From Streptomyces sp. NBC_00510 (GTDB taxonomy: Bacteria > Actinomycetota > Actinomycetes > Streptomycetales > Streptomycetaceae): DNA of 64,000 nucleotides. Made by a program: the position numbers and the translations under genes. Shown one piece after another: positions 8,267 to 16,786 of the stretch. The number at the start of each line of letters is the position of its first letter. The stretch's first letter is position 1. The DNA lies in contig CP107851.1 in assembly GCA_036013505.1 (NCBI GenBank), forward strand, positions 7,426,001 through 7,490,000. Reading direction: 5' to 3'. The notes beneath the pieces are model-generated. The model made no database searches. It saw only the letters and a list, made by a program, of their open reading frames with translations, and had not been told where the DNA came from.

Positions 8267-9514
8267 ATGGGGACCGGTTACGCGGACCTGCTGCGGGCCC
8301 GGCACGCGGTGCGGCTGCTGACCGGCACCCTGGTCGGCCGGCTGCCGAACGCGACGGCGGCCCTGGGCATCGTGCTGCTGACCCGCGCGCAGGGCGGCGA
8401 CTTCGCCCTGGCGGGGGCGCTGTCGGCCGTCTACGGCCTCGCCAACGCGGTGGGGCAACCCTTGCTGGGGCGGGCGGTGGACCGCCTGGGGCAGCCGAGG
8501 GTGATGTTCCCGGCGGCGGTGGTCTCGGCCGTGGGCATGGCCGTCTTCGCGCTCTCCGGGCCCCGGCCGCTGCCCCTGGCGTACGCCGCGATGCTCGTCG
8601 CGGGCTTCTTCACCCCGCCCCTGGAGGGCGGGCTGCGGGCGCTGTGGCCGGGCGTGCTCAAGCGCGAGGACCGGATCCACGCGGCCTACGCGCTGGACGC
8701 GGCCGCGCAGGAGGTCATGTTCGCGGTCGGGCCGCTGCTGGTGACGCTGCTGGTGGCGGCGTTCTCGGAGACGGCGGCGCTGCTGTGGATCGCGGCGGTC
8801 GGTGTGGCGGGGGCGCTGAGCGTGGTCACCGCGCCGCCGTCGCGGGCGTGGCGGACGCAGCCGCGCACCCCGGACTGGCTGGGGCCGCTGCGCGCGCCGG
8901 GCCTGCGCGCGCTGGTCGGCTCGTTCTTCTTCGTGGGGCTGGCGCTGGGCTCGATCGCGGTGGCCGCCGTCGCGTACGCCGACGGCCACGGCGGCGGGAT
9001 GGTCTCCAGCTACGTGCTGTCGGGGATCGGCGCCGGGGCGCTGGCCGGCGGGGTGTTCTACGGGGCGCGGCAGTGGGCCGGGGTCCCCGAGCGGCGGCTG
9101 CGGCTGCTGATGGCGGGTCTGGCCGTGTGCTACCTGCCGCTGGCGCTGGTGCCGGGTGTCGCGGCGATGTCGGGCCTGGCGGTGCTGGCGGGGTTGTTCC
9201 TGGCGCCCTCGCTGGCCTGCGCGTTCGTGGTGGTCGACCGGCACGCCCCGGTGGGCACCGTGACCGAGGCGTTCTCATGGATCGTCACCACGTTCGGGGT
9301 GGGCGCGGCGGTCGGCACGGCGGTCGCGGGACCGGCCGCGCAGTACGGCGGGACCGCGGCGGCCTTCGGCGTGGCGGGTGCCGGCGGGGTGGCGGCGCTG
9401 GTGGTGCTGCTGGCCAGTGGGCGCTACCTCACGGTTCCAAACCCGGCAAGCGGGACAGAAAAAGATCGAATCGCCGCGGTCGAACCCGGTTTGAGGTCCA
9501 CGCATCAGGCGTAA
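8267..9514 (+). CDS. MFS transporter
   Basis: This 415-residue membrane protein has about 12 hydrophobic segments and the architecture of a major facilitator superfamily exporter. The GRAVDRLGQPR loop between helices 2 and 3 (about residues 68-78) matches the MFS motif A pattern. The ATG follows an AAAGGGG site; a longer frame runs upstream through the divergent promoter but lacks an initiation site. It ends 9 bases before pafA. The lacI-type/MFS pair sits inside the proteasome locus between prcA and pafA. The substrate cannot be told from sequence. Confidence 0.9.
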   Translation: MGTGYADLLRARHAVRLLTGTLVGRLPNATAALGIVLLTRAQGGDFALAGALSAVYGLANAVGQPLLGRAVDRLGQPRVMFPAAVVSAVGMAVFALSGPRPLPLAYAAMLVAGFFTPPLEGGLRALWPGVLKREDRIHAAYALDAAAQEVMFAVGPLLVTLLVAAFSETAALLWIAAVGVAGALSVVTAPPSRAWRTQPRTPDWLGPLRAPGLRALVGSFFFVGLALGSIAVAAVAYADGHGGGMVSSYVLSGIGAGALAGGVFYGARQWAGVPERRLRLLMAGLAVCYLPLALVPGVAAMSGLAVLAGLFLAPSLACAFVVVDRHAPVGTVTEAFSWIVTTFGVGAAVGTAVAGPAAQYGGTAAAFGVAGAGGVAALVVLLASGRYLTVPNPASGTEKDRIAAVEPGLRSTHQA

Positions 9515-9523
9515 GGTCTCATC

Positions 9524-10885
9524 ATGGACCGCCGCATTTTCGGGCTGGAGAACGAGTACGGCGTCACGTGCACGTTCCGGGGACAGCGGCGTCTGTCCCC
9601 GGACGAGGTGGCGCGGTACCTCTTCCGCCGTGTCGTGTCATGGGGTCGCAGCAGCAACGTCTTCCTCCGCAACGGCGCCCGTCTCTACCTCGACGTGGGT
9701 TCGCACCCGGAGTACGCCACTCCCGAGTGCGACAACGTGACGGAACTCGTCACCCACGACAAGGCGGGGGAGCGCATCCTCGAGGGCCTCCTGGTGGACG
9801 CAGAACGGCGCCTGCACGAGGAGGGCATCGCGGGCGACGTCTACCTCTTCAAGAACAACACCGACTCCGCGGGGAACTCCTACGGGTGCCACGAGAACTA
9901 CCTCGTCGCCCGGCACGGGGAGTTCTCCCGCCTCGCGGACATCCTCATCCCCTTCCTGGTCACCCGGCAGCTGCTGTGCGGCGCGGGCAAGGTGCTGCAG
10001 ACCCCGCGTGGCGCGGTCTACTGCGTCAGTCAGCGCGCGGAGCACATCTGGGAGGGCGTCAGTTCCGCCACGACCCGCTCCCGGCCCATCATCAACACCC
10101 GGGACGAGCCGCACGCGGACGCCGAGCGCTACCGGCGGCTGCACGTCATCGTGGGTGACTCCAACATGTCCGAGACGACCATGCTGCTGAAGGTCGGCGC
10201 GACCGACCTGGTGCTGCGCATGATCGAGGCGGGCACCGTGATGCGGGACCTGACGCTGGAGAACCCGATCCGGGCGATCCGCGAGGTGTCGCACGACATA
10301 ACGGGCCAGCGCAAGGTCCGTCTCGCCTCGGGCCGGGAGGCCTCGGCCCTGGAGATCCAGGAGGAGTACTACTCCAAGGCGGTGGACTTCTGCGACCGGC
10401 GCGGCATCCGCAGCGGTGTCATCGAACAGGTCCTCGAACTGTGGGGCCGGACCCTGGAGTCGATCGGCAGCGGTGACCTGGACAAGATCGGCACCGAGAT
10501 CGACTGGGTGATGAAGTACCGCCTGATCGAGCGTTACCGGGCGCGGGACAACATCACGATGTCGCACCCGCGCATCGCGCAGATAGACCTCGCGTACCAC
10601 GACATCCACCGCCGCCGCGGGTTGTACTACCTGCTGGAGAAGCGGGGTCAGGCCAAGCGGATCTGCAACGACCTGAAGATCTTCGAGGCCAAGTCCGTGC
10701 CCCCGCAGACGACGCGGGCGCGGCTGCGCGGCGACTTCATCCGCCGTGCCCAGGAGCAGCGGCGCGACTTCACCGTCGACTGGGTGCACCTGAAGCTCAA
10801 CGACCAGGCGCAGCGCACGGTGCTGTGCAAGGACCCGTTCCGGTCGGTGGACGACCGGGTGGAGAAGCTCATCGCCGGTATGTAG
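9524..10885 (+). CDS. pafA: Pup-protein ligase PafA
   Basis: PafA uses ATP to phosphorylate the C-terminal glutamate of Pup and ligate it to substrate lysines. The 453-residue protein starts MDRRIFGLENEYG, with Glu9 as a metal ligand. It carries Asp57 in RLYLDVGSHPEY, the catalytic aspartate position, and lacks the Dop-specific loop. It is about 50 residues shorter than Dop, its paralogue. No good ribosome binding site precedes the ATG. A TAAGGT hexamer at 9512-9517 places the expected transcription start on the ATG, so a leaderless transcript is possible in addition to read-through from the MFS gene. Confidence 0.97.
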   Translation: MDRRIFGLENEYGVTCTFRGQRRLSPDEVARYLFRRVVSWGRSSNVFLRNGARLYLDVGSHPEYATPECDNVTELVTHDKAGERILEGLLVDAERRLHEEGIAGDVYLFKNNTDSAGNSYGCHENYLVARHGEFSRLADILIPFLVTRQLLCGAGKVLQTPRGAVYCVSQRAEHIWEGVSSATTRSRPIINTRDEPHADAERYRRLHVIVGDSNMSETTMLLKVGATDLVLRMIEAGTVMRDLTLENPIRAIREVSHDITGQRKVRLASGREASALEIQEEYYSKAVDFCDRRGIRSGVIEQVLELWGRTLESIGSGDLDKIGTEIDWVMKYRLIERYRARDNITMSHPRIAQIDLAYHDIHRRRGLYYLLEKRGQAKRICNDLKIFEAKSVPPQTTRARLRGDFIRRAQEQRRDFTVDWVHLKLNDQAQRTVLCKDPFRSVDDRVEKLIAGM

Positions 10886-10906
10886 CGGCGGTGGCACAGG
10901 CGACGC

Positions 10907-10936
10907 GGGGCCCCGTACGTGTTCGTACGGGGCCCC
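10907..10936. terminator. Hairpin terminator after pafA
   Basis: A 13-bp perfect stem (GGGGCCCCGTACG with its complement) closes a TGTT loop 21 bases after the pafA stop. The following gene has its own candidate -10 (TAGAGT, 10947-10952). Confidence 0.8.
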
Positions 10937-10997
10937 GCCCACGCCGTAGAGTGGCGCGCACGCCAGACAACGCAAGATCGACCTGATGGGGATCCCC

Positions 10998-11984
10998 GTG
11001 CGCCGACGCTCTCTTCTCCTCGCCGTCCCTGCCGGCCTGCTCACCCTCGCCGGCTGCGGTGACGACAAGTCCGGCAAGTCCGCGACCAGCGCCAGCCCGT
11101 CGGGTTCCGCGTCCGCGTCCGCGCCGGTGAAGATCGTGGACGGCCCGCTGCCGGACATCACCGCCGGTACGAAGTTCGGCGAGAAGCCGACGGTCGCCAA
11201 GGGCCCGGGCCAGCCGAGCAAGGACCTGGCCGTCAAGACGGTGATCCAGGGCAACGGCACCACCGTCGCCTCGGGTGACTACCTCCAGGCGAACTACCTC
11301 GGGCAGATCTGGGACACGGCCAAGGTCTTCGACAACTCCTGGGACCGGGGCGCGCCGGCCATCTTCCCGATCGGCGTCGGGCGGGTCATCCAGGGCTGGG
11401 ACAAGGCCCTGGTGGGCAAGAAGGTCGGCGACCGGGTCGAGCTGGCGATCCCCCCGAACCTGGGCTACGGCGAGCAGGGGCAGCCGGACGCCGGGATCAA
11501 GGGCACCGACACGCTGGTCTTCGTCGTCGACGTGGTGGACACCTTCAACGGCAAGAGCTCCGCCCAGGGCAAGGCCGTCCCGCAGAACGACGCCAAGCTG
11601 CCCAAGGTCGGCACCAACACCGACGGCCAGGCTCCCTCCATCGAGGTCCCCAAGACGGCCGCGCCGGCCAAGCTGGTCGCCAACTACGTGCTGGAGGGCG
11701 ACGGCGCGGCGGTCAAGCCCACCGACACCCTGCTGCTGCAGTACAAGGGCGTGGTGTGGGACGGCGGCAAGGAGTTCGACTCCAGCTACAAGAACGGCCA
11801 GTTGGCCCAGTTCCCGCTGCAGCAGCTGATCAAGGGCTGGCAGGAGGGCCTGGTGGGCAAGAAGGTCGGCAGCCGCGTCATGCTCGTGGTGCCGCCGGAC
11901 CTGGGCTACGGCGACAAGGCGCAGCCGGGCATCCCGGCCAAGTCCACGCTGGTGTTCAGCCTCGACATCCTCGCGGTGATGTAA
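10998..11984 (+). CDS. Lipoprotein with two FKBP-type prolyl isomerase domains
   Basis: This is a peptidyl-prolyl cis-trans isomerase, probably anchored outside the membrane. The N terminus (RRRSLLLAVPAGLLTLAGC) is a lipoprotein signal, with the lipobox Leu-Ala-Gly-Cys about 20 residues in. It is followed by a Ser/Ala linker and two FKBP domains, about residues 70-190 and 215-328. Both contain the VIQGW/LIKGW, VGKKVG and GYG signatures. The start is either GTG 10998 or ATG 10986; the shorter form gives the more usual signal peptide. A single-domain FKBP gene follows after 39 bases. This tandem pair next to pafA is typical of streptomycetes. Confidence 0.92.
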   Translation: MRRRSLLLAVPAGLLTLAGCGDDKSGKSATSASPSGSASASAPVKIVDGPLPDITAGTKFGEKPTVAKGPGQPSKDLAVKTVIQGNGTTVASGDYLQANYLGQIWDTAKVFDNSWDRGAPAIFPIGVGRVIQGWDKALVGKKVGDRVELAIPPNLGYGEQGQPDAGIKGTDTLVFVVDVVDTFNGKSSAQGKAVPQNDAKLPKVGTNTDGQAPSIEVPKTAAPAKLVANYVLEGDGAAVKPTDTLLLQYKGVVWDGGKEFDSSYKNGQLAQFPLQQLIKGWQEGLVGKKVGSRVMLVVPPDLGYGDKAQPGIPAKSTLVFSLDILAVM

Positions 11985-12023
11985 GACTAAGCAGGTTGTC
12001 CGCACCTCTTTAGGAGCACGTAC

Positions 12024-12395
12024 GTGAGCATCGAGAAGCCCGAGATCGACTTCCCCGGCGGTGAGCCGCCGGCCGAACTGGTGATCAGGGACATCTGGGA
12101 GGGCGAGGGCGCCGAGGCGAAGGCGGGTCAGAACGTCACCGTCCACTACGTCGGCGTGGCCTTCAGCACCGGCGAGGAGTTCGACGCCAGCTGGAACCGC
12201 AACTCTCCCTTCAGCTTCCCGCTGGGCGGCGGCCGGGTCATCAAGGGCTGGGACCAGGGCGTGCAGGGCATGAAGGTCGGCGGCCGTCGTGAGCTGACCA
12301 TCCCCGCGCACCTGGCCTACGGCAACCAGAGCCCGAGCCCGCTCATCAAGCCGGGTGAGACGCTGATCTTCGTGGTGGACCTGCTGTCCGTCTGA
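12024..12395 (+). CDS. FKBP-type peptidyl-prolyl cis-trans isomerase
   Basis: This 123-residue single-domain FKBP probably catalyses proline isomerisation in the cytoplasm. The conserved ring of active-site residues is visible: VTVHYVG, FDASW, the FPLG segment, VIKGWDQGVQGMKVGGRR and LAYG, then the terminal strand TLIFVVDLLSV. The GTG has a TAGGAG site about nine bases upstream. No signal peptide is present, in contrast to the two-domain homologue upstream. Confidence 0.95.
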   Translation: MSIEKPEIDFPGGEPPAELVIRDIWEGEGAEAKAGQNVTVHYVGVAFSTGEEFDASWNRNSPFSFPLGGGRVIKGWDQGVQGMKVGGRRELTIPAHLAYGNQSPSPLIKPGETLIFVVDLLSV

Positions 12396-12420
12396 GCGGC
12401 GTCCGGCCCGACCACGGCCC

Positions 12421-12462
12421 GGAGCCCCCGCCGACCGGCACCGCCGGCCCGGCGGGGGCTCC
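12421..12462. terminator. Hairpin terminator after the FKBP gene
   Basis: Perfect 13-bp arms GGAGCCCCCGCCG and CGGCGGGGGCTCC enclose a 16-base loop that can pair further. It separates the FKBP genes from pafB. Confidence 0.75.
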
Positions 12463-12532
12463 GTCGTGCGGTGGGCCGGCAGGGGCGGTCACCGGAACCG
12501 GCCTTCGCTTCAGCCACGCGGCCCGGTCGCGA

Positions 12533-12538
12533 TAGGGT
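12533..12538 (+). promoter_or_regulatory. Candidate -10 element of pafB
   Basis: TAGGGT lies 38 bases before the pafB GTG, just after a strong hairpin. No good TTGAC-type -35 is visible. It is the probable promoter of the pafBC operon. Confidence 0.45.
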
Positions 12539-12576
12539 CTCGACGGAGAGCTGAACACGGAAGAAGGTTGCTTCGA

Positions 12577-13548
12577 GTGGCGATTGCCAAGGCCGAGCGG
12601 CTGATGAACCTGGCGCTGTGCCTGATGAACACCCGGCGCCCGGTCAGCAAGCGGGAGCTGCGCGCGTCCATCGAGGCGTACCACGAGATCGGCTCCGACG
12701 AGGCGTTCAACCGCATGTTCGAGCGCGACAAGGACGACCTGCGCGAGCTCGGCATGGTCATCGAGACGGTGGAGAGCCTCGACGGTGAGATCGGCTACCT
12801 CGCCCGCCGTGACCGCAACCGCCTCCCCGAGATCGCCCTGGACGCCGAGGAGGCCGCCGCGCTGAGCCTGGCCGCGAAGGTCTGGCAGCAGGCGCGCTTC
12901 GCCGAGGCCGCCAGCGGAGCCCTGCAGAAGCTGCGGGCCGCGGGCGTGCCCTTCCACGACGAGGGCGACGACGGCGCGCGGGAGGCCGCCGGGCACAGTG
13001 CCCTGGAGCCCCGCATCCCCACCCCCGAGCCGGCGTTCGAGCCGCTGATGGTCGCCACCCGTGAGCGCCGCCCCGTCTCCTTCGACTACCGCAAGGCCAA
13101 CGCCGTGCGCCCGGAGCCCCGCCAGGTCGAGCCCTGGGCGCTGGAGTGCTGGCGCGGCCACTGGTACCTGGCCGGCTGGGACCGCGACCGGTCCGCCGTA
13201 CGCGTCTTCCGGCTCTCCCGGATCACCGGCCGGGTCCGCACCCGCGGCGGCGCCTTCACCACCGAGGTGCCCGACCACGTCGACGTGCGCGCCGCCGTCG
13301 CCAGCTGGGCCGGGGAGGGCGCGACCGCGACCGCCAGGATCCGGCTGCGCCGCGACTCCGGGTACCCGCTGCGGGCCCGCGCGGTGGAGATACTGCCGGT
13401 CGACGCCGACTGGGACGAGCTGGAGATCCCGTACGGGCACGGACTGGACGCCTGGCTGGTGGAGTTCGGCCCGGACGTGGTCGTACTGGGGCCCGACGAG
13501 CTGCGGGCCGACGTCGTGGACCGGCTGCGCGCCGTCGCCAAGGGCTGA
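12577..13548 (+). CDS. pafB: WYL-domain regulator PafB
   Basis: PafB is one half of the PafBC heterodimer that activates the LexA-independent DNA-damage regulon by binding RecA-NDp promoters. The 323-residue protein has an N-terminal winged-helix domain (about residues 1-75), a central WYL domain (from about 145, PVSFDYRK...VEPWALECWRGHWYLAGWDRD) and a C-terminal WCX extension. The GTG at 12577 follows an AAGAAGG site; a longer frame runs upstream into the terminator. pafC starts 18 bases after the stop. Confidence 0.95.
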   Translation: MAIAKAERLMNLALCLMNTRRPVSKRELRASIEAYHEIGSDEAFNRMFERDKDDLRELGMVIETVESLDGEIGYLARRDRNRLPEIALDAEEAAALSLAAKVWQQARFAEAASGALQKLRAAGVPFHDEGDDGAREAAGHSALEPRIPTPEPAFEPLMVATRERRPVSFDYRKANAVRPEPRQVEPWALECWRGHWYLAGWDRDRSAVRVFRLSRITGRVRTRGGAFTTEVPDHVDVRAAVASWAGEGATATARIRLRRDSGYPLRARAVEILPVDADWDELEIPYGHGLDAWLVEFGPDVVVLGPDELRADVVDRLRAVAKG

Positions 13549-13566
13549 GCGGGGGAGTACGGAGAG

Positions 13567-14514
13567 ATGGCCAACGCGATCGACCAGACGCGCCGGATGT
13601 TGTCCCTGGTGACGTATCTGCGCGAGCGCCCCGGCGCCCGCGTGAGCGACGTTGCCCGCGCGTTCGGGGTCACCGAGGCCGAGCTGATCGGCGACCTGAA
13701 CGTGCTGCCGCTGTGCGGCACGAGCTTCAGGGGCGGCGACCTGCTCGACATCGACACCGACGGCGAGCGGATCTGGTGGCACAACGTGGACGACGTCGCG
13801 CAGCCGCTGCGGCTGGCCGCCGACGAGGCCGCCGCGCTGCTGGTCGCCGCCCGTGCCGTCGCCAACCTGCCCGGGCTGCGGGAGAGCGACCGGCAGGCGC
13901 TGCTGCGCGCCACCGCCAAGATCGAGGGCGCCGCCGGCGAGGCCGCAGGCGCGTCCTCCCGGCTGTCGGTCACCTTCGAGTCCGAGGGCAGCGTCTTCGC
14001 CGACGTCGACCGCGCCATCGCCGAACGGCGCCGGCTGTGGATCCGCTATTACTCGCCGTCCCGGGACGAGCTCACCGAGCGCGAGGTCGACCCGATCCGG
14101 CTGTTCGCGGTCGGCCACACCTACTTCGAGGGCTGGTGCTACCTGTCGGAGGACCGGCGCACCTTCCGGCTGGACCGGGTCGCCGAGATCCGGCTGCTGG
14201 ACACGCCCAGCGACCCGCCGCGCGTCGAGCCGCGCGACCTGTCCCAGGGGCTGGTGCAGCCGGCCGGCGACGACCCGGAGGTCGTGATCGAGGTCGGCCC
14301 CGGCGGCCGCTGGGTCGCCGAGTACTACCCGCACGACCTCGCCGAGGAACTCCCCGACGGCGGCCTGCGGGTCACCCTGCGCACCCCCGACCCGGGCTCG
14401 CTGCGCCGTCTCGCGCTGCGGCTCGGCCGCGACGGGCGGATCGTCTCCCCGGCCGGACTCGCCGGCAGCGCCCGCGACGCCGCCGCCCAGGCCCTCGCGG
14501 CCTACGGCGAGTGA
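13567..14514 (+). CDS. pafC: WYL-domain regulator PafC
   Basis: This is the second subunit of PafBC. The 315-residue protein has an N-terminal helix-turn-helix (RVSDVARAFGVTEAELIGDL, about residues 27-46). A WYL domain (LWIRYYSPSRD...LFAVGHTYFEGWCYLSEDRR, about 155-200) and a WCX-like C-terminal region follow. The ATG follows a GGGGGAG-type site. It is co-transcribed with pafB and probably with the two small genes downstream. Confidence 0.95.
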   Translation: MANAIDQTRRMLSLVTYLRERPGARVSDVARAFGVTEAELIGDLNVLPLCGTSFRGGDLLDIDTDGERIWWHNVDDVAQPLRLAADEAAALLVAARAVANLPGLRESDRQALLRATAKIEGAAGEAAGASSRLSVTFESEGSVFADVDRAIAERRRLWIRYYSPSRDELTEREVDPIRLFAVGHTYFEGWCYLSEDRRTFRLDRVAEIRLLDTPSDPPRVEPRDLSQGLVQPAGDDPEVVIEVGPGGRWVAEYYPHDLAEELPDGGLRVTLRTPDPGSLRRLALRLGRDGRIVSPAGLAGSARDAAAQALAAYGE

Positions 14515-14527
14515 GGGGAGCGCCGGC

Positions 14528-14806
14528 ATGGACGACCTCGACACCCTCGACACCCTCGGTACCGTCGGCGACCCCGGCACGACCCTGCCCGGGGTGATCT
14601 TCAGGGCCTCCTGCCCGGAGTGCCGGACCAGCTTCGAGCTGTCGGCCGACGCCCTGCGGCTGGCCATCGGCGGCAGCCACCGGACCACCTTCTACTCCTT
14701 CACCTGCCCCGACTGCGGCTCCTCCGTCCGCAAGCCGGCGGGCGACCGCATCGTGGAGCTCCTCACCGACGGCGGCGTCCGCACGATGCGGCTGCACACC
14801 GGCTGA
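14528..14806 (+). CDS. Small zinc-ribbon protein of unknown function
   Basis: This 92-residue protein has an acidic Asp/Thr/Leu-rich start with the repeat DTLDTLGT. Two CxxC knuckles follow (CPEC and CPDC, about residues 34-37 and 60-63) that can hold one zinc. It lies 13 bases after pafC behind a GAGGGGAG site, so it belongs to the pafBC transcript. I do not recognise a named family. A nucleic-acid-binding or adaptor role is possible but not shown. Confidence 0.8.
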   Translation: MDDLDTLDTLGTVGDPGTTLPGVIFRASCPECRTSFELSADALRLAIGGSHRTTFYSFTCPDCGSSVRKPAGDRIVELLTDGGVRTMRLHTG

Positions 14807-14825
14807 GCCGCTACGCTCGGCTGCC

Positions 14826-15026
14826 ATGTGGTGGCTCTACCTGTACGTCGGCCTCGCGACCGCCGGCCTGCTCGTGCTCGGTGTCCTCGCTCTGCGTGTG
14901 TACGCCGAGGTGCGCGGCCTCGCCCGGCAGGTGGGGCGCAGCAGCGACCGCCTGCGACAGGCCTCCGAGGACCTGCGGCGGGCCGCGGAGCCGCTGGCGC
15001 GCGGCGCCGGCGAACTCTCGCGCTGA
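14826..15026 (+). CDS. Small single-pass membrane protein
   Basis: This 66-residue protein has one transmembrane helix near the N terminus (about residues 3-24, YLYVGLATAGLLVLGVLALR). An amphipathic basic/Glu-rich helix follows (QVGRSSDRLRQASEDLRRAAE) and could be cytoplasmic. It lies between pafC and tatA, 19 bases after the zinc-ribbon gene. The layout resembles TatA/TatB in miniature (short membrane helix plus amphipathic helix), but the sequence is not recognisably TatB and no function can be assigned. Confidence 0.7.
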   Translation: MWWLYLYVGLATAGLLVLGVLALRVYAEVRGLARQVGRSSDRLRQASEDLRRAAEPLARGAGELSR

Positions 15027-15284
15027 CGACGCCGTCCCGCCGGCCGTGCCCGCGGACGCCGGGTCGGCGCCCTCCGCGGCACCCTCGTCCTCCCCCCTCC
15101 AGGAAGGTACGCTGCTGAAGCGGCCCCGGGAGAGCGCGGCGGGGGCGGCAACGGCAAGGACGCCGGGGGATTGCCAGGCGTTTACCCCCGCAGGTTACGA
15201 TCGCTGGCAGAGCGGACACCGTGTCCACGGACCCGGAGCCCGCTGCTCAAGAACCCATGCCGCCTCGGTGAGAAGGTAAAGCTT

Positions 15285-15575
15285 ATGTTCGGCAGGCTCG
15301 GCGCCCCTGAGATCATCCTCATCCTTGTCGTCGTTCTGCTGCTGTTCGGGGCCAAGCGCCTCCCGGACATGGCCCGCGGCCTTGGGAAGTCGATGCGCAT
15401 CCTGAAGAGCGAGGCGAAGGCGATGAAGTCGGACGACGCGACGGCCCCGCAGGCGCCGGCAGACGCGCCCGCCGACGCCCAGGCCGCGCCGAAGACCATC
15501 CAGGCCGCGCCCGGTGACGTCGCCAGCGCCCGCCCGGTCTCCGAGACCCAGCAGCCCCGCCAGACGCAGAGCTGA
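15285..15575 (+). CDS. tatA: Sec-independent translocase subunit TatA
   Basis: TatA forms the size-adapting pore of the twin-arginine pathway, which exports folded proteins. The 96-residue protein has an N-terminal membrane helix (GAPEIILILVVVLLLFGAKRLPD, about residues 5-27) with the Phe-Gly hinge. An amphipathic helix (MARGLGKSMRILKSEAKAMK) and an Ala/Pro-rich disordered tail follow. The ATG at 15285 has GAGAAGG about nine bases upstream. tatC follows after 64 bases; tatB is not in this window. Confidence 0.96.
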   Translation: MFGRLGAPEIILILVVVLLLFGAKRLPDMARGLGKSMRILKSEAKAMKSDDATAPQAPADAPADAQAAPKTIQAAPGDVASARPVSETQQPRQTQS

Positions 15576-15639
15576 CACGACGACACAGGTACGGGCCGCC
15601 GGCGGGGATGCCGGCCACCGCTTGAGATGAGGACCTGGG

Positions 15640-16575
15640 TTGCTCAAGTCTGCCCGCAGTAAGCCGACGAAGGACCCCGAGGGGCGCATGCCCCTCGTGG
15701 AGCACCTGCGTGAGCTGCGCAACCGGCTCGCCAAGAGCGTGCTCGCGATCGTCGTCGTGGCGATCGTGGCCGCCTTCTACAGCCAGCAACTCCTGGAGTT
15801 CCTGGCCTCCCCGGTACCCAAGTGCGGCCCCGGGGTCGTCAGCAGCGGCGGCAACTGCGCCATCGTCACGTTCGACTCGCTGACGGCGCCGTTCGCGCTC
15901 ACGATGCAGGTCTGCTTCATGGCCGGCGTCATCGGCGCCAGTCCGGTCTGGCTGTACCAGCTGTGGGCCTTCATCGCCCCCGGCCTGCACCGGAACGAGC
16001 GCAAGTACACGTACATGTTCGTGGGCGCGGCGCTCCCGCTCTTCCTGGGCGGCGCCCTCCTCGCGTACAAGATCATGCCTGTCAGCATCAAGGTGCTGAT
16101 CAGCTTCACGCCCGAGGGCTCGTCCAACCTCCTGAAGCTCGACGGGGTGCTGGACTTCACCATCCGCATGGTGCTGGTCTTCGGTCTCGCCTTCGAACTG
16201 CCGCTGCTCCTGGTCATGCTCAACCTGGTCGGCATGGTCAGCGGCCGCCGCATGGCGGGCTGGTGGCGGGCCGTGGTCATGGGCGTCTTCGTCTTCGGCG
16301 CCGTCGCGACGCCGACCACCGACCCGGTCAGCATGATCGCCCTGTCCGGTCCGATCGTCGTCCTCTACTTCGGCGCGGTCGCCTTCAGCCTGGTCAACGA
16401 CCGGCGTCGGCGCTGGCGCAACCCCGACGCGGAACTCTCCGACGACGAGGCCTCCGAGCTGGACCTCACCCCGGAGTCGATCGGCACCGGCGAGCGCGTC
16501 ACGGCCTCCGTGCCCGAGCAGGCCGGGCCCGTCGAGGACGGACGCCGCTCCGGCGACTTCGACGACGCGACCTGA
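15640..16575 (+). CDS. tatC: Sec-independent translocase subunit TatC
   Basis: TatC is the twin-arginine signal receptor. The 311-residue protein has the family N terminus MPLVEHLRELRNRL (about residues 17-30), including the conserved Glu and Arg. It has about six transmembrane helices, including GALLAYKIMPVSIKVLISF, and a charged C-terminal tail longer than in enterobacteria. It starts at a TTG following a GAGGA site; an ATG 16 codons later also gives an intact domain. Confidence 0.95.
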   Translation: MLKSARSKPTKDPEGRMPLVEHLRELRNRLAKSVLAIVVVAIVAAFYSQQLLEFLASPVPKCGPGVVSSGGNCAIVTFDSLTAPFALTMQVCFMAGVIGASPVWLYQLWAFIAPGLHRNERKYTYMFVGAALPLFLGGALLAYKIMPVSIKVLISFTPEGSSNLLKLDGVLDFTIRMVLVFGLAFELPLLLVMLNLVGMVSGRRMAGWWRAVVMGVFVFGAVATPTTDPVSMIALSGPIVVLYFGAVAFSLVNDRRRRWRNPDAELSDDEASELDLTPESIGTGERVTASVPEQAGPVEDGRRSGDFDDAT

Positions 16576-16590
16576 CGCCGCGTGACCCCC

Positions 16591-16629
16591 GACGGGGCCT
16601 CGCCCGGACCATCCGGGCGGGGCCCCGTC
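16591..16629. terminator. Hairpin terminator after tatC
   Basis: Left arm GACGGGGCCTCGCCCGGA and right arm TCCGGGCGGGGCCCCGTC pair with one small interruption around a CCA loop, 15 bases after the tatC stop. The rest of the interval to 16786 holds a promoter and no convincing gene. Confidence 0.75.
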
Positions 16630-16751
16630 GTCATGGGGCGCAGGTGGCCGTCGGCAGTGGTCGCCCTTCGACGCGGCGAAGGTCATGGGCATGTTCCGCA
16701 CCAGGCCCTGAGGTGATCACGACGCCTCCGGAAGAAGGGGTGCCGGTGATC

Positions 16752-16780
16752 TCGACGGGTGGGCTACCGCACGGTAGGGT
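16752..16780 (+). promoter_or_regulatory. Promoter for a leaderless lipid-kinase transcript
   Basis: A TCGACG -35 (16752-16757), a 17-base spacer and a TAGGGT -10 (16775-16780) put the expected transcription start at the G of the GTG start codon (16787). No Shine-Dalgarno sequence is present. Confidence 0.6.
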
Positions 16781-16786
16781 CCGCGC

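Noticed and set aside
6290..9244. A 984-codon minus-strand frame rich in Arg, Pro and His.
   Set aside because: Antisense or off-frame copy of prcA, the lacI-type gene and the MFS gene; low-complexity protein, no initiation site.
14826..15026. The small membrane protein before tatA as TatB.
   Set aside because: It has a membrane helix plus amphipathic helix but lacks the TatA/B Phe-Gly hinge and conserved Glu; kept as unknown.
16632..16720. A short possible peptide frame between the tatC terminator and the lipid-kinase promoter.
   Set aside because: No start signal, no similarity, and it overlaps the terminator hairpin.
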